5,605 bases of DNA from Pseudomonadota bacterium (GTDB lineage: Bacteria > Pseudomonadota > Gammaproteobacteria > Burkholderiales > Gallionellaceae). Shown here in pieces: positions 1 through 4,613 of the stretch (its first letter is position 1; the number at the start of each line of letters is the position of its first letter). The notes below the pieces were generated by a model. That model made no database searches and was not told where the DNA came from. It saw only the letters and a program-made list of their open reading frames with translations. Made by a program: the position numbers and the translations under genes. The stretch is taken from the NCBI GenBank assembly GCA_021783525.1, contig JAJXTT010000138.1:1-5605 (forward strand), given 5' to 3'.

Positions 1-1
1 G

Positions 2-817
2 GGCGAATTCTTCGGACAGGCGCCCCTGAACAATCTGGATCCGGACAAGGTCGTGGCGCTGGGCGCCGCCATCCAGGCTAACGTGCTGGCGGGCAACCGC
101 ACGGCGGACGACTGGCTGCTGCTGGACGTGATCCCGCTCAGCCTGGGCATCGAGACGATGGGCGGACTGGTGGAGAAGATCATCCCGCGCAACAGCACGA
201 TACCCAGCGCACGCGCGCAGGAATTCACGACCTACAAGGACGGGCAGACCGCGATGAGCATCCATGTGGTGCAGGGCGAACGCGAACTGGTGAGCGATTG
301 CCGTTCGCTGGCGAAGTTCGAGCTGCGCGGCATCCCGGCCATGGTGGCCGGCTCGGCGCGTATCCGCGTCACCTTCCAGGTGGATGCCGACGGACTGCTC
401 AGCGTTTCGGCGCGCGAGATGGCCAGCGGAACGGAGGCCAGCATCGTGGTCAAGCCTTCATATGGCCTGAGCGACGAGGAGATCACCCGCATGCTGCAAG
501 ACTCGGCCCGGCATGCGCGCGATGACATGGTTGCCCGCGCATTGCGCGAACTGCAGACCGAAGCGGCGCAATTGCTGGAGGCCGTGCAGAATGCCCTGCA
601 AGAGGACGGGGACGCGTTGCTGGATGAAATCTCGCGTACGCGCATCCGCAGCAGCATGGATGCGTTGCGCGCCGTGCTTGAGGGGCAGGACCAGCAGGCT
701 ATCAAGCGTGCCGTAGAGGCATTGAACGCCGCCTCAACCGAATTCGCGCAACTCCGCATGGATCAAAGCGTGAAACATGCCCTGGCGGGGCACAAATTGT
801 CGGAGCTCGAGGACTGA
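2..817 (+). CDS. hscA: Fe-S assembly chaperone HscA (Hsp70 family), C-terminal part
   Basis: This is the C-terminal 271 residues of HscA, the specialised cytoplasmic Hsp70 that, with co-chaperone HscB, uses ATP to act on the scaffold IscU and speed cluster transfer. The gene is cut by the left window edge; the family is about 616-620 residues. The fragment opens at the end of the nucleotide-binding domain (GEFFGQAPL, then DPDKVVALGAAIQA, residues 13-26). It continues through the interdomain linker LLLDVIPLSLG (39-49), the beta substrate-binding domain (about 50-165, with ARAQEFTTYKDGQTAMSIHV and GERELVSDCRSLAKFELRGI) and the helical lid. It ends in the family-typical RMDQSVKHAL tail. Similarity to E. 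coli HscA is high throughout, and the ETMGG and DCRSLA segments separate it from DnaK. A GTG at 53 lies inside the domain and is not the real start. One base separates its stop from fdx, so the two are co-transcribed. Confidence 0.97.
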   Translation, partial: GEFFGQAPLNNLDPDKVVALGAAIQANVLAGNRTADDWLLLDVIPLSLGIETMGGLVEKIIPRNSTIPSARAQEFTTYKDGQTAMSIHVVQGERELVSDCRSLAKFELRGIPAMVAGSARIRVTFQVDADGLLSVSAREMASGTEASIVVKPSYGLSDEEITRMLQDSARHARDDMVARALRELQTEAAQLLEAVQNALQEDGDALLDEISRTRIRSSMDALRAVLEGQDQQAIKRAVEALNAASTEFAQLRMDQSVKHALAGHKLSELED

Positions 818-818
818 T

Positions 819-1175
819 ATGACCCAGATCATTGTCTTGCCGCATGTGGAATTGTGCCCCAAGGGCGCACTGTTCGAGGCCGAACCTGGCACCTCCATTT
901 GCGATGCGTTGCTGGCGCACAACATCGAAATCGAACATGCCTGCGAAAAATCCTGCGCCTGCACCACCTGCCACGTGATCGTGCGCGAAGGCTTCAACAG
1001 CCTCGCGGAAGCGACTGACCAGGAAGAAGACCTGCTGGACAAGGCATGGGGGCTGGAAGCCAATTCGAGACTGAGTTGCCAGGCCCTGGTCGGCAAGCAG
1101 GACCTGGTGGTCGAGATCCCCAAGTACACCATCAACATGGCGAAGGAACATGGCGCAGGCCAGCACAACAAATGA
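819..1175 (+). CDS. fdx: ISC-system [2Fe-2S] ferredoxin
   Basis: Fdx is an adrenodoxin-type [2Fe-2S] ferredoxin of 118 residues (E. coli 111). It is the cytoplasmic electron donor for cluster assembly on IscU by the IscS/IscU machinery. The four cluster ligands are visible as Cys42, Cys48, Cys51 and Cys87 in HACEKSCACTTCH and RLSCQA. The extra conserved Cys46 is also present, and the spacing equals that of E. coli Fdx. The end DLVVEIPKYTINMAKEH matches the family; the last seven residues (GAGQHNK) are an extension. I chose the ATG at 819 because GAGGA at 809-813 is spaced five bases from it, it gives the family N-terminus (MTQIIVLPH), and it follows the hscA stop after one base. The longer frame from 777 would overlap hscA. 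The final codons form one arm of a strong inverted repeat described separately. Confidence 0.97.
   Translation: MTQIIVLPHVELCPKGALFEAEPGTSICDALLAHNIEIEHACEKSCACTTCHVIVREGFNSLAEATDQEEDLLDKAWGLEANSRLSCQALVGKQDLVVEIPKYTINMAKEHGAGQHNK
1134..1159 (+). repeat. Tandem 13-bp near-duplicate at the 3' end of fdx
   Basis: AACATGGCGAAGG (1134-1146) is followed directly by AACATGGCGCAGG (1147-1159), identical at 12 of 13 positions. The unit is not a multiple of three, so the copies are read in different frames (NMAK, then EHGAG). The EH of the family-conserved end falls at the junction, so chance similarity is possible. A third copy lies inverted at 1180-1192. Confidence 0.6.
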
Positions 1176-1196
1176 ACTGTCTGCGCCATGTTCCTT
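1143..1196. repeat. Perfect 16-bp inverted repeat straddling the fdx stop codon
   Basis: AAGGAACATGGCGCAG at 1143-1158 is exactly reverse-complementary to CTGCGCCATGTTCCTT at 1181-1196. A G-U and a C-G pair can extend the stem inward (1159/1180 and 1160/1179). The unpaired part is about 18-22 bases and contains the fdx stop codon (1173-1175). The left arm codes for fdx residues and the right arm is noncoding. In RNA this would be a strong hairpin. The right arm is followed by TCCCTC and not by a U-run, so it does not look like a standard intrinsic terminator. It could act as an mRNA 3'-end stabiliser, a processing site or an attenuator between fdx and iscX; that role is inference. Confidence 0.85.
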
Positions 1197-1235
1197 TCCC
1201 TCACCCCCGTTCCCCCTCTCCCATGAGGAGAGGGG
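1196..1235. repeat. REP-like interspersed hairpin in the fdx-iscX gap
   Basis: The stretch contains CCCTCACCCCC and then a 9-bp perfect stem: CCCCTCTCC (1213-1221), loop CATGA, GGAGAGGGG (1227-1235). From memory, this resembles the widespread proteobacterial intergenic element whose core reads CCCTCACCCC...CCTCTCCC...GGGAGAGGG. It is noncoding and begins at the end of the fdx inverted repeat. Whether other copies exist in this genome cannot be seen here. Confidence 0.65.
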
Positions 1236-1281
1236 TACGTTCGGTCGCTGTGCGGATCATTATTATGGAAGGACATTCAAA

Positions 1282-1476
1282 ATGAAATGGATCGACGTGA
1301 GGGATATCGCGATCGCCCTGGCTGAGAAACACCCGGACATCGACCCGAGCAAGGTGCGCTTCGTCGATCTGCACAACTTTGTCGTCGACCTTGACGGCTT
1401 CGACGACGACCACAGCCGCGGCGGCGAAAAGGTGCTCGAAGCCATCCAGACCGCATGGATGGACGAGGCAGAATGA
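1282..1476 (+). CDS. iscX: Fe-S cluster assembly protein IscX
   Basis: IscX (YfhJ in E. coli, 66 residues) is a small acidic cytoplasmic protein. It binds the cysteine desulfurase IscS and iron, and is thought to tune the rate of cluster assembly in competition with frataxin. This copy has 64 residues. Family landmarks are MKWIDVRDI at the start, DPSKVRFVDLHNF (21-33), the acidic run DGFDDD (38-43) and the end EKVLEAIQTAWMDEAE, almost the same as E. coli. The ATG at 1282 is preceded by AAGGA (1269-1273) at eight bases. A longer frame from 1150 would run through the repeats and has no family support. It lies 106 bases after fdx and one base before dsbB. The gap holds two hairpins, so its level may be uncoupled from fdx. 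Confidence 0.96.
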   Translation: MKWIDVRDIAIALAEKHPDIDPSKVRFVDLHNFVVDLDGFDDDHSRGGEKVLEAIQTAWMDEAE

Positions 1477-1477
1477 C

Positions 1478-1981
1478 ATGCTGAAGATCTGGGACAGCTT
1501 ATCCAGGCGCTGGCTGTACCTGATCGGCGCATTGATCGTGGCCGCCCTGTTCTGTTCGGCGCTCTATCTGCAATATGCGCTGCATCAGGATCCGTGCCCG
1601 TTATGCATGGTGCAGCGGGTCATCTTCATTGCCATCGGTGCGCTTTTCTTCGTTGCCGCCCTGCTCAATGCAGGGACGATCGCAAGCCGGACATTTTCGA
1701 TCCTGATAGCCCTCTTTGCCCTGGGCGGCGTGGCAGTCGCTTCGCGGCATATCTGGATACAGCATCTGCCCAAAGACCAGGTCCCGGCATGCGGTCCCGG
1801 TCTGGATTTCATGCTGAAGCACTTCCCGATGTCCGAGGTGTGGCAGGAACTGATGCACGGCTCAGGCGAATGTGCAGCCAAGGGATGGACGTTCCTGACG
1901 CTCGGCATCCCGGAATGGTCGCTGGTCTGGTTCGTGTTGCTGGGGCTGTTTTCTGTTCTGGTCGGCTGGAAGAAACGCTGA
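1478..1981 (+). CDS. dsbB: Disulfide bond formation protein B (DsbB)
   Basis: DsbB is an inner-membrane protein that reoxidises periplasmic DsbA and passes the electrons to quinone. This copy has 167 residues, within the usual family range. Four hydrophobic segments lie at about 14-30, 45-63, 70-89 and 142-163. The first redox pair is Cys40-Cys43 (DPCPLCMVQR), with Arg47 in the position linked to quinone binding in E. coli DsbB. The second pair is Cys105 (VPACGPGLDFML) and Cys132 (SGECAAKGW), in the second periplasmic loop. All four catalytic cysteines are present, so it should be active. The ATG at 1478 follows the iscX stop by one base, with GAGG (1465-1468) nine bases upstream inside iscX, so translation is probably coupled. 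Its partner DsbA is not in the window. Placement behind iscX is not the arrangement known from E. coli. Confidence 0.95.
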   Translation: MLKIWDSLSRRWLYLIGALIVAALFCSALYLQYALHQDPCPLCMVQRVIFIAIGALFFVAALLNAGTIASRTFSILIALFALGGVAVASRHIWIQHLPKDQVPACGPGLDFMLKHFPMSEVWQELMHGSGECAAKGWTFLTLGIPEWSLVWFVLLGLFSVLVGWKKR

Positions 1982-1994
1982 TCACACGGTGATC
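1980..1994. repeat. Short hairpin at the zero-gap convergent junction
   Basis: GATCAC (1980-1985), loop ACG, GTGATC (1989-1994) form a 6-bp perfect stem. The stop codons of dsbB (TGA, 1979-1981) and the facing DUF2798 gene (TCA, 1982-1984) abut and make TGATCA. The stem is short and has no flanking T-run on either strand, so a bidirectional terminator is only a weak possibility. Confidence 0.35.
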
Positions 1995-2206
1995 CGGGAT
2001 ACCACACGCCGCACGAAAGGCGCGACCACCAGCACGGAAGGAAAGGCGACGGGCCATGCCGTGATGAACCCCCTGAACCAGCGCGTGAAGAAATGCGCGT
2101 CATACCCCTGATTGATGAGCGTCACCGTGCCCGAAATGATGGTGACCATGATGATGGAAAGCATGCCCCCGAAAAGCAGGTTGCTGTAGCGCGCCGGAAT
2201 CTTCAT
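1982..2206 (-). CDS. DUF2798 family small membrane protein
   Basis: This is a 74-residue protein with two predicted membrane helices (about 9-31 and 45-66). The second half reads FFTRWFRGFITAWPVAFPSVLVVAPFVRRVV, which fits the DUF2798 family: a W/F-rich helix start, a P-x-A-F-P motif and AP-x-x-R-R at the helix end. Its function is unknown. The ATG at 2206 has AGGAAA (2213-2218) seven bases upstream. It overlaps the SirB2 stop as ATGA, which favours coupled translation. A frame extending to 2569 exists, but its extra part is antisense-like shadow inside the SirB2 gene with no membrane pattern. It is the last gene of the minus-strand group and ends directly against dsbB. The family call is from memory of its motif pattern. 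Confidence 0.82.
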   Translation of the reverse strand: MKIPARYSNLLFGGMLSIIMVTIISGTVTLINQGYDAHFFTRWFRGFITAWPVAFPSVLVVAPFVRRVVSRITV

Positions 2207-2592
2207 CTGATATTTCCTGTTAGAGTTTGCCAAGGAGCCGGGTCGTGTGTCACGGCCACGCTCACGATGTAAAAGAACACCATCTGTGCCGCCAGCCAGG
2301 CAATGAGCCGGATACGCTTCGTCCTGCCGCGTTTCAGCGCGTAAGCACCGATGACGATATAGAACAGCAGGGCGACGATCTTGGCTCCCAGCCAGGGAGC
2401 GGCGAGCGGCGAAATCCCGAGTTGCCAAGCCAGTGCGATGGCGCTTGCCAGCAGCAAGGTGTCGACCATATGCGGTGCGATCTTGACCCATCGCTGTTGC
2501 AGCAAGGAAGAGTCGTGCAACATCCATATCCCCCGCAGAAAAAACAGGGAGTAGCTGAGAGCCACACATGTGATGTGGAGGTGCTTGAGCAT
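2203..2592 (-). CDS. SirB2 family integral membrane protein
   Basis: This 129-residue protein has four hydrophobic segments at about 5-25, 42-60, 68-86 and 95-114. The motifs RWVKIAPHMVDTLLLASAIAL (35-55), WLGAKIVALLFYIVIGAYAL (67-86), the basic segment KRGRTKRIR (87-95) and a C-terminal AVTHDP match the SirB2/YchQ family. The family name comes from a Salmonella locus once linked to invasion gene expression; its biochemical role is unsettled. Conserved His4/His6 and the PHMVDTLLL motif are typical. I chose the ATG at 2592 because it gives the family N-terminus (MLKHLHI). The alternative TTG at 2640 would add 16 non-conserved residues. The ribosome site is weak (a GGA seven bases upstream). 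It lies 64 bases after the cytochrome b561 gene, and its stop overlaps the next start by ATGA. Confidence 0.88.
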   Translation of the reverse strand: MLKHLHITCVALSYSLFFLRGIWMLHDSSLLQQRWVKIAPHMVDTLLLASAIALAWQLGISPLAAPWLGAKIVALLFYIVIGAYALKRGRTKRIRLIAWLAAQMVFFYIVSVAVTHDPAPWQTLTGNIR

Positions 2593-2656
2593 TGAAGTAT
2601 CCAGGTTACAGGGGGCGGTGAACTTGCCGCCCGGTATCAAATGAGCGCGACGGATT

Positions 2657-3172
2657 CTAGAAACGCCGGACCATGATGCGGCGCAGCAGATTGTCTTTCA
2701 AGACGAACTGGTGGTACAGCGCGGCGGCGACATGGAACGCAACCAGCAACAGCATGATGCCGATGAACAGTTCGTGGAATTCCTTGGCGTCGACCTTCCC
2801 GAAATCCGGGATCAGATTGGGATCGCCCTTCTTCAGTGCTTCGATCACGCCGGAGGTCGCTGCAGTTGCCATGCCTGAAACCGTCACGGCGATCAGCGAA
2901 AGATTAAGCAGCACGTGGGTTCCCGCAGCGATCTTGTTCAAGAGGGGATTTGCGTTGGCCGGCGCGGGCTCACCGTCCTTTTTCCTGAAATAGACGCGCA
3001 GCAGGACAAGCAGCAATACCAGGTCGCCGATCAGGAAGTGCACCGGAAACATCGAAAGCTTCTGCGCGGTGTTCTTGCTCGCATCCAGCTCATGGCCTAG
3101 ATAAAGGGCAACGATCACGAGCAGGAAGATCAGCCAATGGACAAAGGCGGTGCGTTTGCTATATTGCTTCAT
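2657..3172 (-). CDS. Cytochrome b561 family protein (CybB-like)
   Basis: This is a 171-residue inner-membrane di-haem cytochrome b of the bacterial b561 family (E. coli CybB/YodB type, about 176 residues). The family transfers electrons between quinone and other carriers, including superoxide in the E. coli case. Four helices lie at about 8-27, 42-62, 83-104 and 132-154. Candidate haem ligands are His12 (FVHW, helix 1), His45 (MFPVHFLIG, helix 2), and His133 and/or His147 (EFHELFIG and AFHVAAALYHQF, around helix 4). The end ALYHQFVLKDNLLRRI is highly typical. The ATG at 3172 follows GAGGA by seven bases. An upstream in-frame ATG at 3223 falls inside the likely promoter and adds an unrelated stretch. 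The physiological partner is unknown. It heads the cytochrome/SirB2/DUF2798 string. Confidence 0.93.
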   Translation of the reverse strand: MKQYSKRTAFVHWLIFLLVIVALYLGHELDASKNTAQKLSMFPVHFLIGDLVLLLVLLRVYFRKKDGEPAPANANPLLNKIAAGTHVLLNLSLIAVTVSGMATAATSGVIEALKKGDPNLIPDFGKVDAKEFHELFIGIMLLLVAFHVAAALYHQFVLKDNLLRRIMVRRF

Positions 3173-3203
3173 GATCCTGTCCTCTTTGAGATGGCTTTTT
3201 CGC

Positions 3204-3231
3204 ATTGTAGCGCATGGGTGCATTTAGCCAA
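3204..3231 (-). promoter_or_regulatory. Likely sigma-70 promoter of the cytochrome b561 gene
   Basis: On the minus strand, TTGGCT (3226-3231) is followed after 16 bases by TACAAT (3204-3209). These match four of six and five of six consensus bases. Transcription would start near 3197, about 25 bases before the ATG, and include the GAGGA ribosome site. This would let the membrane genes be made independently of the upstream flavoprotein. Confidence 0.5.
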
Positions 3232-3243
3232 ATTCCGGAAGCA

Positions 3244-4491
3244 TCACAACGCCGGTTCCGGCGAAGATCGCAGCCATTCCAATGCCCCGTTGCCTGCTGC
3301 GTGGCCGCTGGCAAGACAGGCGCTGAGCAAATATCCCCCGGTAGGCGCATCCCAATCGAGCATCTCACCCGCGCAGAAAAATCCGGGCATTTGCTTCAGC
3401 ATCAGTCTTTCATCCAGCGCCTCGAAAGCGACGCCGCCAGCCGTGCTGATGGCCTCGTGCAGCGGGCGCGCGGCAACGAGGCGCAGCGGCAGGTCTTTGA
3501 TTGTCCGCGCCAGCAATGCCGCGTCGTGCATCTGTTCCGCACTTAATGCCTCGCGCAGCAGATTGGCTTTTACACCCTTCAAGCCAAGGCGGCTTTGCAG
3601 ATGGCTGGACAGCGATCGCGAGCCGCGCGGATGCGACACCTCGTCCCGTACTCGCTGCGGCGGCCAGTCGGGCAACAGATCGAGATGCAACGTGGCGTGG
3701 CCGGCGCGCTCGATCTCGTTGCGCAGTGCGGCGGAGTGCGCATAGATCAAACCGCCTTCGATGCCATGTTCGGTAATGACGCATTCCCCTTGCCTGCGCA
3801 CGTCGCCAAAAATGGCAGCGACAGACTTGAGGGGTTCGCCGGCAAAATGTTCGCGGAAGTGTGCGCTCCATTCGACATCGAAACCGCAGTTGGCGGGGCA
3901 CAGCGGAGCGATCGGAATGGCTCGCTGTGACAGCAGTGGTACCCATGCGCCGTCCGAACCGAGCTGCGGCCAGCTGCCTCCCCCCATGGCCAATACCACG
4001 GCATCGGCATCGATGGCGCATTCGCCGTCCGGCGTCGCGAAGCGCAACGCGCCCTGATCGTCCCATCCGCACCAGCGATGCCGGACATGGAAATGGACGT
4101 CGCTTTCCCGCAGGCGATGCAGCCAGGCGCGCAGCAGGGGTGCGGCTTTCATGTCGGCGGGAAAGACCCGGTTGGACGTGCCGACAAACGTGCCGATGCC
4201 CAAGCCATGTATCCATTCGCGCAACGCATCGGGCGGGAAACCGCGCAGTAGCGGTTCGATGTCGGGGCGGCGTGCGCCATAGCGGGTCAGAAAGACGTCA
4301 AACGGTTCGGCATGGGTGATATTCATGCCGCCTTTGCCCGCCATCAGGAACTTGCGCCCCAGGCTGGGCATCGCGTCATATACGTCGACGCGCATGCCGC
4401 CCCGTGCCAGCACTTCGGCTGCCATCAGGCCGGCGGGTCCGCCGCCTATGACGGCGACTGCGGGGGACGGCGAAAGGTTGCTGGAAGTCAT
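3244..4491 (-). CDS. TIGR03862-type / HI0933-like FAD-dependent oxidoreductase
   Basis: This 415-residue flavoprotein belongs to the HI0933/BaiN-like superfamily, and its motifs are closest to the TIGR03862 group. The N-terminal dinucleotide-binding fold has VAVIGGGPAGLMAAE, with the GxGxxG glycines at 16, 18 and 21, and Asp39 (VYDA) near the end of the second strand. The family signature GRKFLMAGKGGMNITH spans 45-60. AVVLAMGGGSWPQLGSDG is the second typical segment, and CAGEMLDWDAPTGGYLL (373-389) closes the FAD site at the C-terminus. The physiological substrate is unknown. Some relatives reduce or oxidise cyclic substrates, but nothing here decides that. The ATG at 4491 keeps the whole binding fold; no clear Shine-Dalgarno precedes it. 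It lies 71 bases upstream of the cytochrome b561 gene on the same strand and is divergent from rhlE. It has no frameshift or missing motif. Confidence 0.92.
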   Translation of the reverse strand: MTSSNLSPSPAVAVIGGGPAGLMAAEVLARGGMRVDVYDAMPSLGRKFLMAGKGGMNITHAEPFDVFLTRYGARRPDIEPLLRGFPPDALREWIHGLGIGTFVGTSNRVFPADMKAAPLLRAWLHRLRESDVHFHVRHRWCGWDDQGALRFATPDGECAIDADAVVLAMGGGSWPQLGSDGAWVPLLSQRAIPIAPLCPANCGFDVEWSAHFREHFAGEPLKSVAAIFGDVRRQGECVITEHGIEGGLIYAHSAALRNEIERAGHATLHLDLLPDWPPQRVRDEVSHPRGSRSLSSHLQSRLGLKGVKANLLREALSAEQMHDAALLARTIKDLPLRLVAARPLHEAISTAGGVAFEALDERLMLKQMPGFFCAGEMLDWDAPTGGYLLSACLASGHAAGNGALEWLRSSPEPAL

Positions 4492-4519
4492 GTATCGGAA
4501 GGTATTGTTATGGCAGGCG

Positions 4520-4548
4520 ATTATAGGGCTTTACGGCTGCCCCGGCCG
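4520..4548 (-). promoter_or_regulatory. Likely promoter of the flavoprotein gene
   Basis: On the minus strand there is a perfect TATAAT at 4520-4525, which would start transcription near 4513 and leave a leader of about 22 bases. At 17-base spacing the -35 position (4543-4548) reads CGGCCG, a very poor match, so an activator or an extended contact may be needed. The -35 position is shared with the divergent rhlE promoter. Confidence 0.45.
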
Positions 4549-4549
4549 G
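4542..4549. promoter_or_regulatory. CCGGCCGG palindrome, possible shared operator
   Basis: This perfect 8-bp palindrome has its centre at 4545.5. That is exactly the midpoint between the two outward-facing TATAAT boxes (4520-4525 and 4566-4571). It covers the -35 position of both. It could be a regulator site or chance in GC-rich DNA. Confidence 0.3.
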
Positions 4550-4571
4550 TCTCGGCGCAGGAGCGTATAAT
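4543..4571 (+). promoter_or_regulatory. Likely promoter of rhlE
   Basis: A perfect TATAAT box lies at 4566-4571. Seventeen bases upstream, the -35 position (4543-4548) reads CGGCCG, far from consensus. Transcription would start near 4578, giving a leader of about 36 bases before the TTG start of the helicase. Confidence 0.45.
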
Positions 4572-4595
4572 ATGGCCACTAAAGCCCCCGAATAA
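4572..4595 (+). other. Seven-codon mini-ORF with strong ribosome site upstream of rhlE
   Basis: ATG at 4572 opens a frame coding MATKAPE that ends at TAA 4593-4595. It is preceded by AGGAG (4559-4563) at an ideal eight bases, and it is in the same frame as the helicase TTG at 4614. It overlaps the -10 box, so if the start near 4578 is used the ATG would not be in the transcript. It would be translated only from a promoter further upstream. Leader peptide or chance; no function is claimed. Confidence 0.2.
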
Positions 4596-4613
4596 TACGA
4601 AGAGAACGATACA

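Noticed and set aside
232..759. 175-codon open frame on the minus strand inside hscA
   Set aside because: It is antisense to a clear Hsp70 coding region, has Ser/Arg/Ala-rich shadow composition and shows no recognisable motif.
1240..1266. Possible promoter for iscX (TATTAT at 1261-1266 with TTCGGT at 1240-1245)
   Set aside because: The spacing is only 15 bases and the -35 is poor. It is possible but too weak to annotate; read-through from fdx is the simpler view.
1176..1281. Small unannotated gene or RNA in the fdx-iscX gap
   Set aside because: The frames crossing it are extensions of neighbours running through the repeats. No promoter-terminator pair for an RNA gene is evident.
2207..2569. 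N-terminal extension of the DUF2798 frame back to 2569
   Set aside because: It lies wholly within the SirB2 gene in another frame and looks like an Arg/His/Ala-rich shadow. The ATG at 2206 has a good ribosome site and gives the family length.
2613..2632. GGGCGG/CCGCCC inverted repeat upstream of the SirB2 gene
   Set aside because: The 6-bp stem has an 8-base loop and no T-run. It is easily produced by chance in GC-rich DNA and is too weak to call a terminator or attenuator.
3233..3263. TTCCGGAA and CGCCGG/CCGGCG palindromes at the end of the flavoprotein gene
   Set aside because: They are short, have very small loops and no U-tract on the minus strand. A terminator cannot be supported.
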